Shown: positions 24,374 to 34,287, counted from the stretch's first letter. The stretch: 64,000 bases of DNA from Gammaproteobacteria bacterium (GCA_009837185.1 VXUA01000083.1:120371-184370), one strand, 5' to 3'. The notes: generated by a model from the letters alone, not told the origin. Program-made: numbers and translations.

Positions 24374-26308
24374 TCATTGACCTTCTTGTACATCTGTACT
24401 TTCATCTAGGATGATTCGATACGTCTGATCGATAATCGTGAGCGGTTCCATCTTCTTTCGTTTAGCCTTTAATGCTAAGATTTCTTCTTTCTTTTCTTCG
24501 TTGATCCAAAACAACCCTCCACTTGAATAGCCTTGCGAGGTTGCTTGACTGTTGATCAAGCTACCCGATGTTTCCGTACCCAACCATTCTGGGAGTTCTA
24601 TCCAGCGCCACGCTGCATCTCGAGTATAAGGGACTTGATACGTGGGTATTACTGCACCATGATCATGAACCATCCGTTCCAATGTATGTGCTAAACCAAT
24701 TCGTTCTTCCAAGTTCGCCGATGCTCGGAACTGCATGATCAGCGGATCCATTTCTGGGATTGACGTATTGGTCACGTTGTTGTTCTGAGGTTTATTGGCG
24801 TTATCCGAGTGAAAATGTTCCCAATACCGCGGTGCGAGTCCGGAAGAGCTCCATGTAAGCCATGCTATTTCATGCTTCTTCTCCAACATCTTCTTGAAAG
24901 ACGCCGATGAATCCAACAATTCCAATCTCAGGTCGACTCCTGCTTTTTTGGCCTCTTCCCTTAACACTACCAACCGGTCCTCATGTATCGGTGTGCCATA
25001 AGTAACTAGAAATGAAAGTCGCGCGATGACGTTGCCATCCTCATCTTTCTTCACTCTAATACCGTCTCGACCTCTAGTCTCGAACCCTGCCTTTTTAAAG
25101 TACTCTGCTGCTTTCTTGAGATCAAATTTTCTTGGTCGAATTGACGTATTGTCGTAAGCGCCAAAACCTAACTGAAAAGTAGGTAACCGTTCATAATCCC
25201 CACGCAATACGGTTTGAATTACTCTTTCAATATTCATTGAGTGTGCAAGACCATACCGAATATTAACGTCATCGAGGAGTGGTTTCGCGGTGTTTAGGTA
25301 CATACCTGCCGAGGGAACTGGTAATCGGTGGTAAAACCAGTATTTCGCTACATAACCTCTTTTAAACACGTCATGCTTGGATTTGTCGTGCCAGTACTCA
25401 GGGATCGTCAAACCAAACGAGTCCAATTCTCCATTCAAGAAATGTAGCCAAGCGGTACTCTCGTTCCTAATGACAGTCACTCGAATCTTTTCTGGATTAA
25501 ACCGGTTGCGAACATAACGTAAGTCGTTTGCCCACCAATTTTCTGTTCGTTCAAACTCAACGTACTTGCCATCTTCCATGGTTGCAACATGGTAAGGTCC
25601 AGTAGTTGGTTCGGGCTTCCAGTTGTAATCTTGCACCCAGGTGTCAGTGAGTTCATGAAAGTGTTCGGGACGAGCACCCACTGCGTAATTGGCGAACATC
25701 TCTATCTCTGGCTTAGCATCTGCCCCTTTTACCCCGTAGGTTAATTCGTCATATTTTTTCACATCCTTAATTCGTTCGGTGTAGTAATTGTTATACCATG
25801 GGGCAACGATTTCCTCGGAACGCATGAAGTGTAAGTTAAATACAAAGTCGTCAGCAGTGACGCGTTCGCCGTCGGACCACTTTGCATCGGGATGAATTCG
25901 AAAATACATTGATCGACCATCGTCCCCTAGTGCCCAGTGAGTTGCAAGCATAGGAATAGGTAGCCTGGTTTGAGGATGAAATGCAATAGGACCAAATTGA
26001 ATCGGTCGAAGAAAGCCAGCAAATCTACCGTTTGAATCTGGTCCGACTGTTCGCATTGTGAGTGGATATGCCAGCATCCATGTATGAAAGGTCCCGCCAC
26101 GAATCGCATCCGGCGAAGCAAATTCTGGGTCGTCGTTGTTTGTTTGCCAAAGTAAATTTTGAGGTAGTTCATCGGGGAGCAAATCTTCCGGCGCAATCTT
26201 TTTCGCATCGCTTGCGTCGTTCTGGGCGATCGATGAACAAACCAAACCTGCAACGGCAAATAGAATGAATAATTCGATAAATCTCTTCATAAAGTCTTCA
26301 GTCCTCAT
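24374..26308 (-). CDS. Oligopeptide ABC transporter substrate-binding protein (YejA-like)
   Basis: A 644-aa periplasmic SBP_bac_5 protein with a signal peptide from MKRFIELF (ATG at 26290) or from the ATG at 26308 that overlaps the permease stop as ATGA. Family parts include GGTFHTWMLAYPLTMRTVGP, WALGDDGRSMYFRIHPDAKW in two pieces, and WSDGERVTADDFVF. It belongs with the two permeases upstream. The order here is permease, permease, binding protein, which differs from yejABEF in E. coli. Confidence 0.88.
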   Translation of the reverse strand: MRTEDFMKRFIELFILFAVAGLVCSSIAQNDASDAKKIAPEDLLPDELPQNLLWQTNNDDPEFASPDAIRGGTFHTWMLAYPLTMRTVGPDSNGRFAGFLRPIQFGPIAFHPQTRLPIPMLATHWALGDDGRSMYFRIHPDAKWSDGERVTADDFVFNLHFMRSEEIVAPWYNNYYTERIKDVKKYDELTYGVKGADAKPEIEMFANYAVGARPEHFHELTDTWVQDYNWKPEPTTGPYHVATMEDGKYVEFERTENWWANDLRYVRNRFNPEKIRVTVIRNESTAWLHFLNGELDSFGLTIPEYWHDKSKHDVFKRGYVAKYWFYHRLPVPSAGMYLNTAKPLLDDVNIRYGLAHSMNIERVIQTVLRGDYERLPTFQLGFGAYDNTSIRPRKFDLKKAAEYFKKAGFETRGRDGIRVKKDEDGNVIARLSFLVTYGTPIHEDRLVVLREEAKKAGVDLRLELLDSSASFKKMLEKKHEIAWLTWSSSGLAPRYWEHFHSDNANKPQNNNVTNTSIPEMDPLIMQFRASANLEERIGLAHTLERMVHDHGAVIPTYQVPYTRDAAWRWIELPEWLGTETSGSLINSQATSQGYSSGGLFWINEEKKEEILALKAKRKKMEPLTIIDQTYRIILDESTDVQEGQ

Positions 26309-27402
26309 TCGAAGTATGTGAATTTCTTGGGATCAAACGCTTCTCGAATCGCTTCCCCTATATAGGTTACCATGAGTAAAACCAAGATAACCGCAACTGC
26401 GACCGATGCTACAATCCAAGGTTTGTCAAGGCTTTGCGTACCTCGCCTTAAGAGCTCGCCCCAACTTGGAGTCGGCGGCGGCAGTCCAAATCCTAAATAG
26501 TCTAATGCTGTTAGAGCTGCCACCCCTCCAGCAATCGAGAACGGGATAAAAGTCACAATAACAGAAATTGTATTGGGAAGAATGTGGACTCCGACAACTC
26601 TCGAATTACCGGCACCTAAAGCTCGGGCCGCATTAACGTACTCTCTAGCTTTTTCTTTGTAGGTAGACGTCCGCATATTCCAGGTCATTGCGGTCCATCC
26701 AAACATCACCATTACGATCACTAGGGTCCAAAAGTTAGGTACGACCACGCTTGCCACAATCATGATGACATACAGGAACGGAATCGTGTTCCAAATTTCG
26801 ATGAGTCGTTGAAACAAAAGATCGAACGCACCACCCCAATACCCCATCGCACAGCCGACTGCAATGCCCGCGACATACGAACACACAAGCAAGACCAACG
26901 AAAATCCCATGGCGATTCGAAAACCGTAGACTAGCCGAGCTAATATGTCCCGTCCTGTTTGGTCAGTTCCAAGAAAGTGTTTCGTTGCGAAAGACGGTCC
27001 GGCTGCCCCGTAAGTTGTCGAAAAATCATTCTCAAAGGGGTTGTACGGAACCAATGGCATCAATACCCAATTGTTTGCATCCTGTTCCTTGAAATGCTGT
27101 TGTAATTCTCGGTAATTAGTCTCGTAGTCGTAATCTAACCCAAAGGTCTCGCCAGAAATCACACCTCCGTAGGTAGGAAAGTACCATTTACCTTCATAGG
27201 AAACAATTAATGCTCGGCTGTTTACGAATAGTTCGGCAAAACAACTCAGCACCAATAGAAATACTAATACGACTGCCGAGTAATACCCACGTTTTATAGA
27301 ACGAAAACGCTTCCATTGCTTAACAGTTTGTGGGTCTAAAGAAAGTTTAAACAACTTACTGATTCGATCCGTCGGCACCGAACTTAACCCTAGGATCGAC
27401 AA
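26305..27402 (-). CDS. Peptide ABC transporter permease (YejE-like)
   Basis: A 365-aa OppC/YejE-type permease. A long N-terminal cytoplasmic and TM part precedes a periplasmic loop with NPFENDFSTTYGAAGPS and HFLGTDQTGRDILARL. Five TMs and the ATPase-contact EAA loop (YVNAARALGAGNSRVVGVHILPN, in pieces) follow. The first ATG overlaps the YejB-like gene by 47 bp; a later TTG near 27351 is a possible start. It should form a heterodimer with the 27356-28405 product. Confidence 0.88.
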   Translation of the reverse strand: MSILGLSSVPTDRISKLFKLSLDPQTVKQWKRFRSIKRGYYSAVVLVFLLVLSCFAELFVNSRALIVSYEGKWYFPTYGGVISGETFGLDYDYETNYRELQQHFKEQDANNWVLMPLVPYNPFENDFSTTYGAAGPSFATKHFLGTDQTGRDILARLVYGFRIAMGFSLVLLVCSYVAGIAVGCAMGYWGGAFDLLFQRLIEIWNTIPFLYVIMIVASVVVPNFWTLVIVMVMFGWTAMTWNMRTSTYKEKAREYVNAARALGAGNSRVVGVHILPNTISVIVTFIPFSIAGGVAALTALDYLGFGLPPPTPSWGELLRRGTQSLDKPWIVASVAVAVILVLLMVTYIGEAIREAFDPKKFTYFE

Positions 27403-28405
27403 TCGCTACGCAAATGTCCGATAGGATGTTGCCCACCAAGAACAAAAGGGAGGAGATTACGACAATACCCATTACGACCGGGTAGTCACGTTCCACTAGT
27501 GATTCAAACCCTAGTAGACCGAAGCCGTTGATATTGAAAATTGTTTCGATCAGGAACGATCCCGCAATAATTAGTGAAAGATTATTGCCAAAGGAAGTCG
27601 CGATAGGAATGAGGCTATTTCGTAAAGCATGATTGAATATCGCGGACCGGAAATTTAGTCCCTTGGCGATCGCCGTACGCACATAGTCGGCCGCAATGTT
27701 GTCCATTAAGGAATTCTTCATCAACATCGTCATGAACGCAAAACTGCCGGCAACGTAAGCCGCAAGTGGTAAGACTGCGTGGTGAAGTACGTCAAGCACT
27801 TTTTCCATCGGAGATAGCATCTCAAAATGCGAACTCACGAAACCGCTCAAGGGAAACCACTTAAGCCATGAAGCAAATACGGTCATCAACGCCACTGCGA
27901 CCACGTAGCTAGGAATGGCATACCCAAAAAAAACGAGAGCCGAACTCACATTGTCAAACACAGTTCTGTGCTTTATAGCTTTGACAATTCCGAGTGGAAT
28001 ACAAACTCCGTACGTGAGAATTAGAGTTGCGATACCGTAAAAAAGTGATATTGGCAAGCGACTACGTATGATTTCCCATACCGGTTTGTTATATCTAGTT
28101 GAAGTTCCTAGGTTAAACCTGCAAATGTTGCCTAGCCAATTGACGTAACTATGAAAAATGTTCTTATCAAAACCGTAATACTCTTTCATTTGTTCGAGTT
28201 GTTCGTCAGAAAGCATAGAACCGCCTTGACCACCCAAATCCGATTCTACGCTCCCGGCTCCGTCCGAACCCATCGTTTGTAATTCGTTCAACATTCGTTC
28301 GATTGGACCGCCAGGTACCAATCTAGTCAGCGTAAACACAAGAATGGTTACTCCCAAGAATGTGGGAATGATTAACAGAAATCTTCTGATGAAATAGGTA
28401 GTCAA
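27356..28405 (-). CDS. Peptide ABC transporter permease (YejB-like)
   Basis: A 349-aa OppB/YejB-type permease with a TM at the N-terminus (LLIIPTFLGVTILVFTL), the LVPGGPIERML motif and a long periplasmic loop. The DYVRTAIAKGLNF EAA loop precedes the last TMs. It is first in a three-gene operon. No gene for the dimeric ATPase (YejF) follows; the next downstream gene is the unrelated Gld-type ATPase, so the energising subunit must be encoded elsewhere. Confidence 0.88.
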   Translation of the reverse strand: MTTYFIRRFLLIIPTFLGVTILVFTLTRLVPGGPIERMLNELQTMGSDGAGSVESDLGGQGGSMLSDEQLEQMKEYYGFDKNIFHSYVNWLGNICRFNLGTSTRYNKPVWEIIRSRLPISLFYGIATLILTYGVCIPLGIVKAIKHRTVFDNVSSALVFFGYAIPSYVVAVALMTVFASWLKWFPLSGFVSSHFEMLSPMEKVLDVLHHAVLPLAAYVAGSFAFMTMLMKNSLMDNIAADYVRTAIAKGLNFRSAIFNHALRNSLIPIATSFGNNLSLIIAGSFLIETIFNINGFGLLGFESLVERDYPVVMGIVVISSLLFLVGNILSDICVAIVDPRVKFGADGSNQ

Positions 28406-28884
28406 CTAACTACCCCGGTTCCTGAAATACCTAAACTATCCATCTCGGTGTTGATACGTCTTGTGTTCCGAATTCGTTCCACTCGTAAATGATAAGTGTT
28501 TTCAAAATTGATCACACTCACTGCGAGAAACATTGCGAACTACTCGGGATAGTCTGTGATAGCTGAGTGAGATGAATCGAGGTAATGACACTGCACATTC
28601 CTTAAACCGTTATCCAACGTCCAACTTCGACGACTCAAACATGTCCTTGAAATAGTAGATTGAAAGTCAACCCAATTCGGTTTAAACGTTCCTGTAGTAA
28701 TTAAAGACAAGAGTGTTTCACAAATAGTCGCCCAACAATCGACCTAGAAAAGCGGGTAACTTGAGAGCAACCCACATGTGTTGGTTCGCCAACTCTCAGA
28801 AGAGATGATCTAGCTCGAGGGAAACGCATTGATCTCAGTTTAACAACTTCAATGAACTTTCCATACTAAACACGTCCGAACGAT
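28406..28884. other. Intergenic region without recognised gene
   Basis: It lies between the end of the ten-gene minus-strand operon and the start of the Yej-type operon. I see no convincing ORF or RNA gene. A small hairpin, GTTGG-TTCG-CCAAC, nested inside GAGAG/CTCTC, lies near 28769-28799 and lacks a T-run. The promoter of the Yej operon should be here. Confidence 0.5.
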
Positions 28885-29907
28885 CTAAGGCCACGGGATG
28901 TTGATTGATGGTATGACTGACGGAAGTGGAGAGGGAACCGAAAACATTGGATTGGATTCTATAGCAACAAAAGCACCTTCGTATCGAGCGGTCAAAGCGC
29001 GCATCAACATCGCAAATCTATTCCCCGATCCACCCACCATATTCCAGAAACCAAGGGCGTGAATCCGCAAACTGTCCGCCTTGACCGATCGCGATCGCAC
29101 CTTTCTATCGATTTGATCCAACAATGTTGTAAAAGAGCCGCCGGAGTATTCGTCTCCCACCACGACAACCGCCATCTTTATATCGTCTCTATAGAGATCT
29201 CCAATCGCTTCGACGATACCTTCCGCGGGGCTACTGTTAGAAAAACTATACCAAGACTTCATTTTGTGCAACGCAGCTTTTCGAGCGACAGTGCTATCGG
29301 GAATCCAACGACCACTTCCAATTCGCGAAAGGTAATGACCATTGTCGTTCATGATTTGAAAGCCCTTTATGTCCGGATACAGTAACCAAAATCGTTCCAT
29401 TTCTTTGATCACGTGGTCCCAAATCGACTGCATGCTGCCTGAGGTGTCGACGACGAAGACCAAGTATTCCGAGTCCACTGGAATACCAGACAGTTCGGAC
29501 TCAACCTCTTGTGATTCTGGAGTTTGTGGCGCAGGTTTAGAAAGGATTGCAGCGGTTGCAGCTAAGGCACTCTGCTGTGTATGGACGGCATCGAGTTGCG
29601 TAATGGTTTGCTGAACTGCCTGTTTTGCTTGTTCAGTGGTATCTTCTATAGATATCGCTTCAGACTCGATGTTCATGAGAAGATCTTCGTTTGTCTGCAG
29701 TTCTTGTGACAAGGCTTTTATTTCTGCTTCAACTATGTCGATCGCGACAAAGAGTCTTCCTGTGGCACCAAAATCTACACTCTCCGGTTCCTCTTTCGCC
29801 TCTTTGCCTATTGGTAGAATCAGAATTAATAACACAATAGCACCGAATGCGCAAGCGATGACATCTAGGAAGCTCAGGGATGTTGGGCCAGCTCGAGAAG
29901 TAGACAC
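28885..29907 (-). CDS. Membrane-anchored von Willebrand A protein, second copy
   Basis: A 340-aa protein, last gene of the operon. The N-terminus has SLSFLDVIACAFGAIVLLIL: one TM preceded by FLDV with Asp15, like the proton-carrying segment of ExbD and TolR. A coiled-coil-like region (about 50-110) follows. The vWA domain (about 145-320) has the MIDAS motif DTSGSM, SNSSPAEG in place of the usual Thr loop, and VVGDEYSG. The domain would face the periplasm and bind a partner through a metal ion. It is distinct from its neighbour rather than a recent duplicate. Confidence 0.8.
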   Translation of the reverse strand: MSTSRAGPTSLSFLDVIACAFGAIVLLILILPIGKEAKEEPESVDFGATGRLFVAIDIVEAEIKALSQELQTNEDLLMNIESEAISIEDTTEQAKQAVQQTITQLDAVHTQQSALAATAAILSKPAPQTPESQEVESELSGIPVDSEYLVFVVDTSGSMQSIWDHVIKEMERFWLLYPDIKGFQIMNDNGHYLSRIGSGRWIPDSTVARKAALHKMKSWYSFSNSSPAEGIVEAIGDLYRDDIKMAVVVVGDEYSGGSFTTLLDQIDRKVRSRSVKADSLRIHALGFWNMVGGSGNRFAMLMRALTARYEGAFVAIESNPMFSVPSPLPSVIPSINIPWP

Positions 29908-29922
29908 AGTCTTATCGCTCGA

Positions 29923-31059
29923 CTAAATTGGCGGCCAATTCGGGGCGGGCGTTAACACTCGACCGCCAGAGTCTGACGCGAATGTCCAATATTTACGCAT
30001 TGCTCCAGCGTCCCCTTCCAACGGTAATAGAATGGTGCTAATTTCAGTCTTCGGAAACTCCCGTTCAAACAATTTGACTGCGCGATCGAAAATCCGCCCA
30101 CGGCACTCTGGAGACAGTCGTGCTGGTGAGGAACAGCCACGAATCGAACGAAGTCGAACGCTTCCAGGTACTGTCGGTAAGCCGTCCGTAATCAATATCA
30201 CTTGTTTGGGTTTGGGGTCCAAGGTTGAGATTGCCTCAAATGCAGCTTCCAAATTAGTCGGTCCATCTGCTTCAGTCTTTAGTATCGTTTGTTGAATCTC
30301 CCTAAAAGTGTTCCCGGGATCTCCCCGAGTCAGCCAAGTTAATCTCGCACCGGTTGCAATCTCTTTACCAGACATGTCAGTCACTGTATCGCTAAATGTG
30401 AGCACTTGAAAGGAGTTACCAATATCGACATGTTTGAAAGCCCAACCTACTGTGTTACGGGCGGTCACCCACTTTGATGCCGTGTTCCGATAGTGGGGGT
30501 GGGCGGCGCGGAGTCGCACAATTTCAACCAAGGAATGGTCGAGCATGCTCGCCGAGCGATCCAACAAAATGACAACGCCGTCAGATCGTACACGGATGCC
30601 TCCTAGTTGTCCGGTTTGACCTGCGACGGACTCGGCTTCCTCTGCTACCGCTCTTTGAGCTTCGCGCTGAGCTTGTAAGTCGGTCACGGTTTCTTTCGCA
30701 GCGTCTAAGTCCGAGCGCGCTTGACTCAAGGCACTGAGTTGTTCCAACAGATCTTGCTGGCTTTTTTTCTGTTGTTCGGTCAGTGCTTCTCGATTTTCCA
30801 CTGCCTCGCGCAGTTGATTCTGTGAAACTAGCAACTCTGCTTCCAAAGCTGCTTTCTCCGCTAGTCGATCATCCAGTTGTTGTTGAACCCTCGTGTGCCT
30901 GGCAGCAACGTCCCGCGTGGAGTCAGAAGCTACTTCCGCCACCCCATGTTTAAGTAGCAGCAACAGTAGGATTGAAGCTCCGAGTCCGCAACTCAATACA
31001 TCAAGGAACGATAACCCAAATCCTATTGTGTCGTCCCGACTTACCTTGTTCCCGCTCAC
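29923..31059 (-). CDS. Membrane-anchored von Willebrand A protein, first copy
   Basis: A 378-aa protein. LSFLDVLSCGLGASILLLLLL (Asp20, split from the start by a short charged tail) forms one ExbD-like TM segment. A long coiled coil (about 50-150, rich in Glu, Gln and Ala) leads to a vWA domain with a complete MIDAS: DRSASM, the Thr in GPTNLEAAF, and ITDGLP. It overlaps the TolQ-like gene by 4 bp (ATGA), so the two are likely made in fixed ratio. A stator-like partner of that channel is my inference. Confidence 0.82.
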   Translation of the reverse strand: MSGNKVSRDDTIGFGLSFLDVLSCGLGASILLLLLLKHGVAEVASDSTRDVAARHTRVQQQLDDRLAEKAALEAELLVSQNQLREAVENREALTEQQKKSQQDLLEQLSALSQARSDLDAAKETVTDLQAQREAQRAVAEEAESVAGQTGQLGGIRVRSDGVVILLDRSASMLDHSLVEIVRLRAAHPHYRNTASKWVTARNTVGWAFKHVDIGNSFQVLTFSDTVTDMSGKEIATGARLTWLTRGDPGNTFREIQQTILKTEADGPTNLEAAFEAISTLDPKPKQVILITDGLPTVPGSVRLRSIRGCSSPARLSPECRGRIFDRAVKLFEREFPKTEISTILLPLEGDAGAMRKYWTFASDSGGRVLTPAPNWPPI

Positions 31060-31910
31060 TTTTTCTCAACAGAATAACTGTCACTTGGAATAGGTGAGTT
31101 CATACGCACACTCAACACTGGAATAAACGTCGACGATACATAATTCTTAAACTGCGCGACGAGTCGTTCCTCGCGACCGTGCAAAGAATTTGATATGAAC
31201 ATGAGGAACAAACTGAGTGCCAATGCAACCCAAGTCGAATTGAACGCGACCCCTAGACTCGCAGCCACTCCAGTGATTTTTCCTTCATCCAAAGCTTCAT
31301 TCGCGAGACTGAGGGCGACTCCGATACCTCGGACCGTGCCCAAAAAACCGATTGACGGAATAGCCCACAGAATGTACTTAGAAATCGCCAGTTTCGAGTT
31401 TAACAGTTCCAAATGTAGATCACAAACTTCCATTGCGACGTCATTAGCCTCTTGGAAGTTTCTGTTCAAGCGAATCCGTCGAACAGCAAGGTCTAGTGCG
31501 TTGACAAGCTGAGAATCCGTGAGGGTGTCCTTTAACTGCGCAACCCTCTTCTCTACAAAGTTCAAGGTGTTCTCACTACTCTCTTCATCCATTTGTTGCA
31601 TGCGATCTAGATGCAAGATGTCCAAGTCGAGTAGGTAGCTATCGCTCTGAAAGATTCGGTATCGAAAAAACCATAACCATAGACACCACAGTGTCAGGAC
31701 AACACAACTGGCTTGTTCCCAGTCTTTGACCAAAATGTAAAAAGTTCGAGGAGGTACGGTACCTTGGGCTTCTGCGACTCTTAGGATTTCCTGTGCTTCT
31801 GGGTTAATCCAGAGTAGGTAAATGAGACAAACGACCCCAATACTCAAACACAAACCTGCGAGATCGATTGCTAAAGTGAAGTGAGTTATCGACTTTCTAT
31901 TTTGCGACAT
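31056..31910 (-). CDS. MotA/TolQ/ExbB-type proton channel protein
   Basis: A 284-aa inner-membrane protein. TM1 (LAGLCLSIGVVCLIYLLWI) and TM2 (ASCVVLTLWCLWLWFF) precede a cytoplasmic helical domain. The conserved MotA/TolQ/ExbB core follows: AIPSIGFLGTVRGIGVAL and VAASLGVAFNSTWVALALS. ExbB, TolQ and MotA form pentamers around two ExbD, TolR or MotB chains and use the proton or sodium gradient. Here the candidate partners are the two vWA proteins directly downstream. Confidence 0.87.
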   Translation of the reverse strand: MSQNRKSITHFTLAIDLAGLCLSIGVVCLIYLLWINPEAQEILRVAEAQGTVPPRTFYILVKDWEQASCVVLTLWCLWLWFFRYRIFQSDSYLLDLDILHLDRMQQMDEESSENTLNFVEKRVAQLKDTLTDSQLVNALDLAVRRIRLNRNFQEANDVAMEVCDLHLELLNSKLAISKYILWAIPSIGFLGTVRGIGVALSLANEALDEGKITGVAASLGVAFNSTWVALALSLFLMFISNSLHGREERLVAQFKNYVSSTFIPVLSVRMNSPIPSDSYSVEKK

Positions 31911-31939
31911 GGTGTTGAACGCTACAAGTTGATCCTAAA

Positions 31940-32272
31940 TCAAATGTCTTGGGGGAGACCTATATCGTAATTTACTGGAATTTTGGTCGTTACTGGTAAT
32001 CGCTTCCAAGGAGTTGTCGGCGGTGGTGGAACAACTTTCTCGGTCTCTTCTGTTTCGGCTTCTGCGACCGGTTTGGTCTCTTCAGATACTTCAGGTTCTG
32101 CAGTTTCTTCTTCAGTATCGGACTCGGTGTTCTCGTCTTCAGACTCTTCAATGGGAGCTTCAGACTCTGATTCGGGTTCTGCTACTTCCTCCTCATCCGC
32201 ATTGATTCCAAACGCAAGAAAGACAATCAATGGGAGAATAAAAGTTGCTAGAAGACTCTTCACAAAACCCAC
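31940..32272 (-). CDS. Small acidic secreted or membrane-tethered protein
   Basis: A 110-aa protein with a signal peptide or N-terminal anchor (SLLATFILPLIVFLAFG). A Glu/Ser/Thr-rich stretch of about 50 residues follows, and then a conserved-looking C-terminus, PPPPTTPWKRLPVTTKIPV, ending in LPQDI. It overlaps the PEGA/FGE gene by 13 bp. The low-complexity spacer with a short terminal motif suggests a tether or linker in the envelope assembly; the family is not recognised. Confidence 0.6.
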   Translation of the reverse strand: MGFVKSLLATFILPLIVFLAFGINADEEEVAEPESESEAPIEESEDENTESDTEEETAEPEVSEETKPVAEAETEETEKVVPPPPTTPWKRLPVTTKIPVNYDIGLPQDI

Positions 32273-34287
32273 CGTGCGATACGAAAACCAACCGTTTCAT
32301 CTTTAAAACCGACAGTACGACGAAAGTTGATCGCTGCTTCATGCAACTTCGTGGTCTGAAAATTTGCCCCCTTAACAATCCGGTCGATGCCTCGACTTGG
32401 TCCCATCGGATCAATCAAGGGTTTATCCCATCCCTCGTAAGTGGATCCGAAATAATCAAACACCCACTCAGCGGCATTACCTACAAGATCGTGAATCGCG
32501 TTGAAGTTACGGCGATAAGAACCGACTGGTGCGAGTTCTCGATGACTGTCAGCGTAGTCCTCGATATGGCCGCGCAAAGCACTACGAGTTTCAAATCCAG
32601 CTAGGTTTCCGACTTGTGATGGAGGTTTCGTTCCCTCCCCCCACACAAATGGACCAACGATTTCTTCTTTCTTGAAGTTGTAATAAGTGATCAGTTCCCA
32701 TTCTGCTTCAGTGGGAAGTCGGTACCCGTTGCTTCCTAAGTCAATACTCACACTCGCCCCACTACCGATCGCATAGACGGGACTGAGACCTTCAGACGCA
32801 CTGAGCCAATTGCAAAACTTCGCTGCATCCAGCCAAGAAATATCTGTGACTGGGAGATTTTCATCTGCAGCAGTGGTTTTTAGAGAAGTGTCATACTCTG
32901 CATATTCTTTACGGCGAATTTCATGGACTCCAAAGTAAAACGGACGAGTGATTTCGAACTCTCGAACGCGTTGGCGATTGTCTTCCATGAGGTACCCAGG
33001 TACGAGTAAGCGAAATTTTGCTGATGGAAACTTCTTGAGTTGGATTGAATCTAGGGCACGGACGAGTTCAGGTGCTTCGTTGTACTCCTGCTGTGCCAAG
33101 TCGACAAGTTCAAAATAGAGTTCCTCTGCTTGATGTTCTTTTTGCGCGATCGTAATCGACTGAGACGCATATCCCTCCTTACTAACTACAAGAACGTCAC
33201 CAGCAGTCACATTCACGGTTTGCGGGGTTGAACCAACGCGTTTGTCATTCAAACCAAGGCTCGCTTTTGGAAGCGCGGAGATTTTCACATCGAATCGAAT
33301 CTCTTCAAGTTTGAATTCTCTGGTAATCGTATCGCCAGGGACAATTTGCACTGTACTGGTTTCCGTGTGAAAGTTGGGTTTACGAAGTTCCACTTTCACG
33401 GACGACTTGTCAAACTCTAGTTGCACCGGTGTACTACCGACAAACTGACCATCTACAAAAATAGAAGCAGCAGGTGGCTTGGACACGAAATTAACGGTTC
33501 CGGGAGCACTGGCTAGATTTACCGTACCTAGATCTAGATGCGAATTCGCTTCGACGGCAAAGGGTAATCGTTTGCTGACATATCCCTCCAGCTCAAACTC
33601 CAATAGATGACTTTTTGCCACGATACTCTGTCGCACTTCTCCCGTACCTATTGACGTTCCATTGAGCTTAATCTCAGCAATGTCTGGTAATACCTTAATC
33701 GAAAAAGACCCCCGAGGAAGTGCTACAAAACTAACGACTTGCTTCTCTCCGTAACCAATAACTTCGACGAATTGAGTACTGTCGTACTCGTGAGGGCCTT
33801 GTACTCGTAACTCATGCGGTCCTGCAGGTAACTCAATCGTCTCTGGTGCTACTTCGTACAGTTGAGTGTCATTGGCAACGAGTGAATACTCGCTTCTGGA
33901 CTCGTCTTGGAGAAAATTCAACTCGATGGAAATTGACCCTGGTCGTGGTTGTAGAGTTATGCTAACTGGCGACTCCGTTGTGCGATCTAAGGCCAGAGTC
34001 TCAGGATAAAAACCCTCTGCAACAGCTTCCACTTCGATGGCGCCGAAGAAATGTACATTTCGACCCAGTGCTATACTGAACCCTTTCGTGCTAACTAAAG
34101 CACTACTGTCCAAGGCACGCGCTGGTGCGATGTTGACCGTTACAGTCTTCACTAACAATAGCAACACAGTGAGCAATCCCACTACGAAAATCGCGAGAGC
34201 GACGATAGTTATGGTACGCCGACGCGCTCGCCGAATGTGCAGAACGTCTGCTAGTTCATCCCGAATCGCGGTTTCAGAATCGGGCAC
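32260..34287 (-). CDS. Membrane-anchored PEGA-repeat protein with FGE-sulfatase-like domain
   Basis: A 675-aa protein with a GTG start that overlaps the previous stop region by 14 bp. One TM lies at about 24-48. Three or four beta-rich PEGA-type repeats follow (for example SKPPAASIFVDGQFVGSTP and KVLPDIAEIKLNGTSIGTG). The C-terminal 240 residues are an FGE/SUMF1-like domain with YRLPTEAEWE, DLVGNAAEWV and VGFRIA. The cysteines of true formylglycine-generating enzymes are absent, so this is probably a binding or scaffold domain facing the periplasm. Confidence 0.82.
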   Translation of the reverse strand: MPDSETAIRDELADVLHIRRARRRTITIVALAIFVVGLLTVLLLLVKTVTVNIAPARALDSSALVSTKGFSIALGRNVHFFGAIEVEAVAEGFYPETLALDRTTESPVSITLQPRPGSISIELNFLQDESRSEYSLVANDTQLYEVAPETIELPAGPHELRVQGPHEYDSTQFVEVIGYGEKQVVSFVALPRGSFSIKVLPDIAEIKLNGTSIGTGEVRQSIVAKSHLLEFELEGYVSKRLPFAVEANSHLDLGTVNLASAPGTVNFVSKPPAASIFVDGQFVGSTPVQLEFDKSSVKVELRKPNFHTETSTVQIVPGDTITREFKLEEIRFDVKISALPKASLGLNDKRVGSTPQTVNVTAGDVLVVSKEGYASQSITIAQKEHQAEELYFELVDLAQQEYNEAPELVRALDSIQLKKFPSAKFRLLVPGYLMEDNRQRVREFEITRPFYFGVHEIRRKEYAEYDTSLKTTAADENLPVTDISWLDAAKFCNWLSASEGLSPVYAIGSGASVSIDLGSNGYRLPTEAEWELITYYNFKKEEIVGPFVWGEGTKPPSQVGNLAGFETRSALRGHIEDYADSHRELAPVGSYRRNFNAIHDLVGNAAEWVFDYFGSTYEGWDKPLIDPMGPSRGIDRIVKGANFQTTKLHEAAINFRRTVGFKDETVGFRIARWVL

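Noticed and set aside
28769-28799. Terminator downstream of the Gld or vWA operons
   Set aside because: The hairpin is short, has no T-run and is about 85-115 bp beyond the last vWA gene; it could be chance.
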